From: an uncultured Lachnospiraceae bacterium
Lineage (GTDB): Bacteria; Bacillota; Clostridia; Lachnospirales; Lachnospiraceae
Assembly (NCBI GenBank): GCA_947175055.1
Contig: CAMWLJ010000016.1
Coordinates: 1-45,060, forward strand
Reading direction: 5' to 3'
DNA length: 45,060 nt
Below the pieces are notes generated by a model. The model was not told the DNA's origin. It searched no databases and worked only from the letters and a program-made list of their open reading frames with translations. Positions 42,312-45,060 of the stretch are shown here, piece by piece. The translations under genes were made by a program, and so were the position numbers. The number at the start of each line of letters is the position of its first letter. Position 1 is the first letter of the stretch.

Positions 42312-44405
42312 ATGAACATTTACACAACGGATAAGATTCGTAACGTGGTATTGCTGGGGCACGGTGGCTGCGGTAAGACCAGCCTGGTGGAAGCGATGGC
42401 TTACCTGTCCGGTATCACTTCCAGAATGGGGAAAGTAGATGACGGGAACACAGTGAGTGACTTTGGCAAAGAAGAGCAGAAACGCCATATATCCATTGCG
42501 ACATCTGTTATTCCGATCGAATGGGAAGGGGTGAAGATCAATGTGCTGGATACGCCCGGATTCTTCGATTTCGTAGGAGAAGTGGAGGAAGCTGTCTCTA
42601 CGGCGGATGCGGCGATCATCGTAGTGTCCGGCAAGGCTGGCATGGAAGTAGGTACGGAGAAAGCATGGGAGCTTTGCGAGAAGTACAAGCTGCCAAGATT
42701 CGTGTTTGTAACGGACATGGATATTGACAATGCTTCTTTCAGACAGGTAGTGTCTGATATGACCGAGAAATATGGCAAGAAGATGGCACCGTTCCATCTG
42801 CCGATTCGTGAGAATGAGAAATTTGTGGGCTATATCAATGTGATCACAGAGCAGGCATACCGCTGGGAAGGCAAGGAAGTCGTAGAGTGCGATATGCCGG
42901 AATACAGCAAAGACAATCTGCAGCTGTGTCGTGATACTTTGATGGAGGCAGTGGCGGAGACGAGTGAAGAGTTTATGGAGCGCTATTTCAACGGTGAGAG
43001 CTTCTCCGAGGCGGAGATCAGGGCGGCGCTGCGTACGAATGTCATGGATGGCAGTATTGTTCCCATGTCCATGGGATCCAATGTACTTTGTCAGGGTGTT
43101 TACACGCTGCTTGACGACATTGTGAAATATATGCCAAGCCCGGAGAATCGTGAATTGGCGGGCATTGACCTTAAGAGTAATGAGATCTTCCAGGCTAACT
43201 ACGATTTCTCGAAGCCGAAGTCAGCCTATATCTTTAAGACTATTGTAGATCCGTTTATCGGTAAATATTCTTTGATCAAGGTATGTTCGGGTGTATTTAA
43301 GAATGACGACACGATCTATAACGATGAGAAGGAAGTAGAAGAGAAGATCAACAAGCTCTATGTGATGCAGGGCAATAAGCCGATCGAGGTAAAGGAGCTG
43401 CATGCAGGAGATATCGGTGCGATCGCGAAGTTGACTGCAGCCAGAACCGGTAATACGCTTTCCACCAAGGCAAGAATCATCCGCTATGGTAAGGCTGAGA
43501 TTTCAACACCATATACATACAAGAGATACAGGGCGAAGAATAAAGGGGATGTAGATAAGGTATCCCAGGCGTTGCAGAAGATGCGGCACGAGGATCAGAC
43601 TTTATGGGTGGTCAATGACGGAGAGAACAGACAGACGTTGATCTACGGTATGGGAGACCTGCATCTGGAAGTGGTTGCCAGCAGACTGCTCAATGAATAT
43701 AAGGTGGAGATCGAACTGGACGAGCCGAAGGTGGCTTACAGAGAGACGATCCGCAAGAAATCAGATGTAGAATATAAATATAAGAAACAGTCCGGTGGAC
43801 ACGGTCAGTATGGTCATGTCAAGATGCGTTTCGAGTCATCCGGCGATCTGGAGACGGCTTATGTGTTTGACCAGGAAGTTGTGGGCGGTGCTGTTCCGAA
43901 GAATTACTTCCCGGCTGTGGAGAAGGGCTTACAGGATTCCGTTGTCAGTGGACCGCTTGCAGCATATCCGGTAGTCGGTGTTAAGGCAGTGCTTTATGAC
44001 GGGTCTTATCATCCGGTAGATTCTTCCGAGATGGCATTTAAGATGGCGACCATCCAGGCATTTAAGAAGGGCTTCATGGAAGCGGGACCTGTATTGCTTG
44101 AGCCTATCGCGAATCTGAAAGTGACGGTTCCGGATTCTTATACTGGTGATGTCATGGGCGATCTGAACAAGAAGAGAGGCCGTGTGCTCGGTATGAATCC
44201 TGCAGGAGAAGGCAAGACCGTGATCGAGGCTGATATCCCAATGGCATGCCTGAACGGATATTGCACAGACCTTCGTTCCATGACCGGCGGCCGCGGCAAC
44301 TATATGTATGAGTTCGCAAGATATGAGCAGGCGCCCAGTGATGTACAGGCCAAGGAAGTGGCTGCGAGAGCCGGTAAGGTTGCTGAGTCCGGAAGTGATG
44401 CATAA
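42312..44405 (+). CDS. Elongation factor G-like translational GTPase
   Basis: A 697-residue protein with the full EF-G domain set (G domain, II, III, IV, V). G1 is GHGGCGKT (16-23) and G3 is DTPG (80-83). The G4 motif, normally NKxD, reads T134-D-M-D137, so the Asn and Lys that read guanine are replaced. The G2-region segment is RHISI instead of RGITI. Domain IV has GGHGQYGHVKMRFE and the end DLRSMTGGRGNYMYEF is typical. This is a second-type EF-G (EF-G2/FusA2-like) rather than the main FusA, which usually sits in the str operon. GGAGG lies 10 bases before the ATG at 42312. No other gene is in its operon. Confidence 0.87.
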   Translation: MNIYTTDKIRNVVLLGHGGCGKTSLVEAMAYLSGITSRMGKVDDGNTVSDFGKEEQKRHISIATSVIPIEWEGVKINVLDTPGFFDFVGEVEEAVSTADAAIIVVSGKAGMEVGTEKAWELCEKYKLPRFVFVTDMDIDNASFRQVVSDMTEKYGKKMAPFHLPIRENEKFVGYINVITEQAYRWEGKEVVECDMPEYSKDNLQLCRDTLMEAVAETSEEFMERYFNGESFSEAEIRAALRTNVMDGSIVPMSMGSNVLCQGVYTLLDDIVKYMPSPENRELAGIDLKSNEIFQANYDFSKPKSAYIFKTIVDPFIGKYSLIKVCSGVFKNDDTIYNDEKEVEEKINKLYVMQGNKPIEVKELHAGDIGAIAKLTAARTGNTLSTKARIIRYGKAEISTPYTYKRYRAKNKGDVDKVSQALQKMRHEDQTLWVVNDGENRQTLIYGMGDLHLEVVASRLLNEYKVEIELDEPKVAYRETIRKKSDVEYKYKKQSGGHGQYGHVKMRFESSGDLETAYVFDQEVVGGAVPKNYFPAVEKGLQDSVVSGPLAAYPVVGVKAVLYDGSYHPVDSSEMAFKMATIQAFKKGFMEAGPVLLEPIANLKVTVPDSYTGDVMGDLNKKRGRVLGMNPAGEGKTVIEADIPMACLNGYCTDLRSMTGGRGNYMYEFARYEQAPSDVQAKEVAARAGKVAESGSDA

Positions 44406-44512
44406 GCATGAACAGATGGCTATACGGAGATAATTGGTAAAATTCAGACAGTCTCCAGCGGATGTCAAAGAGGTATAAACGACAAAACGTTTGCAAATAT
44501 CATCAAATAGTA

Positions 44513-44710
44513 TTGAAAAATGTAGTAGAAAATGGTAATCTATTCCTGCACAGCATATAGTAGTTTTTTCCTAGTATGCTGTGTAGGAAAGTACTCATGA
44601 CAGGGGGAGTCTTCCGGACTGCTCGTTGCGTTGTTGAACTTTCTCGATCAGAGAAATAGTAAGAAAAAGAAAAAATGCCAATTCTGTCTGCACCAGGATT
44701 GGCATTTTTT
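44513..44710 (+). ncRNA. Possible small RNA or leader after the EF-G-like gene
   Basis: TTGAAA (44513-44518), 17 bp and TAATCT (44536-44541) form a weak promoter. A 15-bp hairpin then follows (TTCCTGCACAGCATA, 44543-44557, with 44575-44589, one mismatch), a second hairpin TTTCTC/GAGAAA (44640-44656) and a strong terminator. There is no open reading frame with a ribosome binding site. It could equally be the 3' untranslated region of the upstream gene. Confidence 0.35.
44671..44710 (+). terminator. Strong terminator
   Basis: A 15-bp stem (44671-44685 with 44695-44709) containing AAAAATGCCAAT/ATTGGCATTTTT, a 9-base loop, and a continuing T-rich tail. Ends transcription from the EF-G-like gene or from the possible small RNA. 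Confidence 0.85.
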
Positions 44711-44810
44711 CTTTTACTTACTATAACATCTCACCGTCTAAGTATCACAGTAATTTCCAAAAAATATTAGAATATGGATCAGTAAAGTCATCCGGACCAT
44801 AACGAAAAAT

Positions 44811-45003
44811 GTAACAGTTCAGCCCTCCTCATTTATAAAAGCGTCTGCTGCGCAGCCGACGCCGCTTTGCGGCTCAACTTTAAACGAACTTTGTTCGTTT
44901 TTTTATACTGAGGGCGCTCCGCTCATAAAATAATCTGCTGCCAGAGTTTTGTGTGCAAGCACCCGCACACAGTCCGCAGATTATTTCATGGCTGAACTGT
45001 TAC
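44811..45003. mobile_element. MITE-like element, copy 2 (193 bp)
   Basis: Perfect 14-bp terminal inverted repeats GTAACAGTTCAGCC (44811-44824) and GGCTGAACTGTTAC (44990-45003). It is flanked by a perfect 8-bp direct repeat CGAAAAAT (44803-44810 and 45004-45011). The interior matches copy 1 through the AAAAGCGTCTGCTGCGCAGC and GAGGGCGCTCCGCTCATAAAA segments. It carries a different variable loop, with an AAACGAAC/GTTCGTTT hairpin, which accounts for the extra 20 bp. No coding capacity. Confidence 0.88.
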
Positions 45004-45033
45004 CGAAAAATTAAGAACTACTGCGCAAAACGG

Positions 45034-45060
45034 TTGACAAATCCGGCAGGTATACTACAA
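45034..45060 (+). promoter_or_regulatory. Probable promoter of the next gene (cut by window end)
   Basis: Perfect TTGACA (45034-45039), a 16-bp spacer and TACAA at the last five bases, the start of a likely TACAAT -10 box. Confidence 0.45.

Overview
The window is chromosomal DNA of a spore-forming, strictly anaerobic Firmicute, most likely a member of the Lachnospiraceae. This is inferred from the cotJABC spore-coat genes, a ferredoxin-like [FeFe] hydrogenase, a Gx transporter/NusG-II pair, a Firmicute-type 6S RNA, a Phe T-box in front of pheST, strong AGGAGG ribosome binding sites and sigma-A promoters with 17-bp spacers. Most of it is housekeeping sequence. There is no CRISPR array, prophage, transposase gene, tRNA or rRNA.

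Layout. 1-1010 (minus): cotJA-cotJB-cotJC, with cotJC cut by the window edge. 1317-4458: ABC exporter of the GldA/GldF/GldG type, with permease and auxiliary protein fused. 4636-6303: a probable group B [FeFe] hydrogenase behind a near-perfect Rex operator that overlaps its -10 box. 6412-9715: gltX and a short UvrD-like helicase. 9710-10060 (minus) and 10330-12420 (plus): a DUF1292 protein and a GH13 protein whose catalytic residues are lost, facing each other across a perfect 15-bp inverted repeat. 12434-13342: a DUF5662 protein and a Cys/Arg/Glu-rich repeat peptide whose ribosome binding site can be locked in a hairpin. 13499-15454: trpS, convergent with a histidine phosphatase.

15577-15749 is the first of two copies of a MITE-like element. 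15769-19806: hflK, hflC, a TPR protein and a DUF4037 nucleotidyltransferase-like protein. 19890-22817: NusG-II protein, Gx transporter, ruvA and ruvB from a clear promoter. 22890-25305 (minus): an unrecognised coiled-coil protein and a solo Abi (HEPN) phage-defence candidate. 25532-27883: GH31 alpha-xylosidase-like enzyme. 27968-28193: 6S RNA. 28313-31571: long SpoIID-like protein and YihY. 31546-35579: promoter, Phe T-box, pheS, pheT. 35726-39189: M18 aminopeptidase, queA, PilZ protein, VanZ protein. 39444-41904 (minus): tyrA-aroA. 42312-44405: EF-G-like GTPase with a non-canonical G4 motif, followed by a possible small RNA and MITE copy 2 (44811-45003).

The most unusual items are the MITE family (14-bp inverted ends beginning GTAA, 8-bp target duplications, compensatory changes in its internal stems), the degenerate GH13 protein with the operator it shares with the DUF1292 gene, and the Cys-rich repeat peptide. 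I did not find a clear new multi-gene system; these are the best candidates for undescribed biology.
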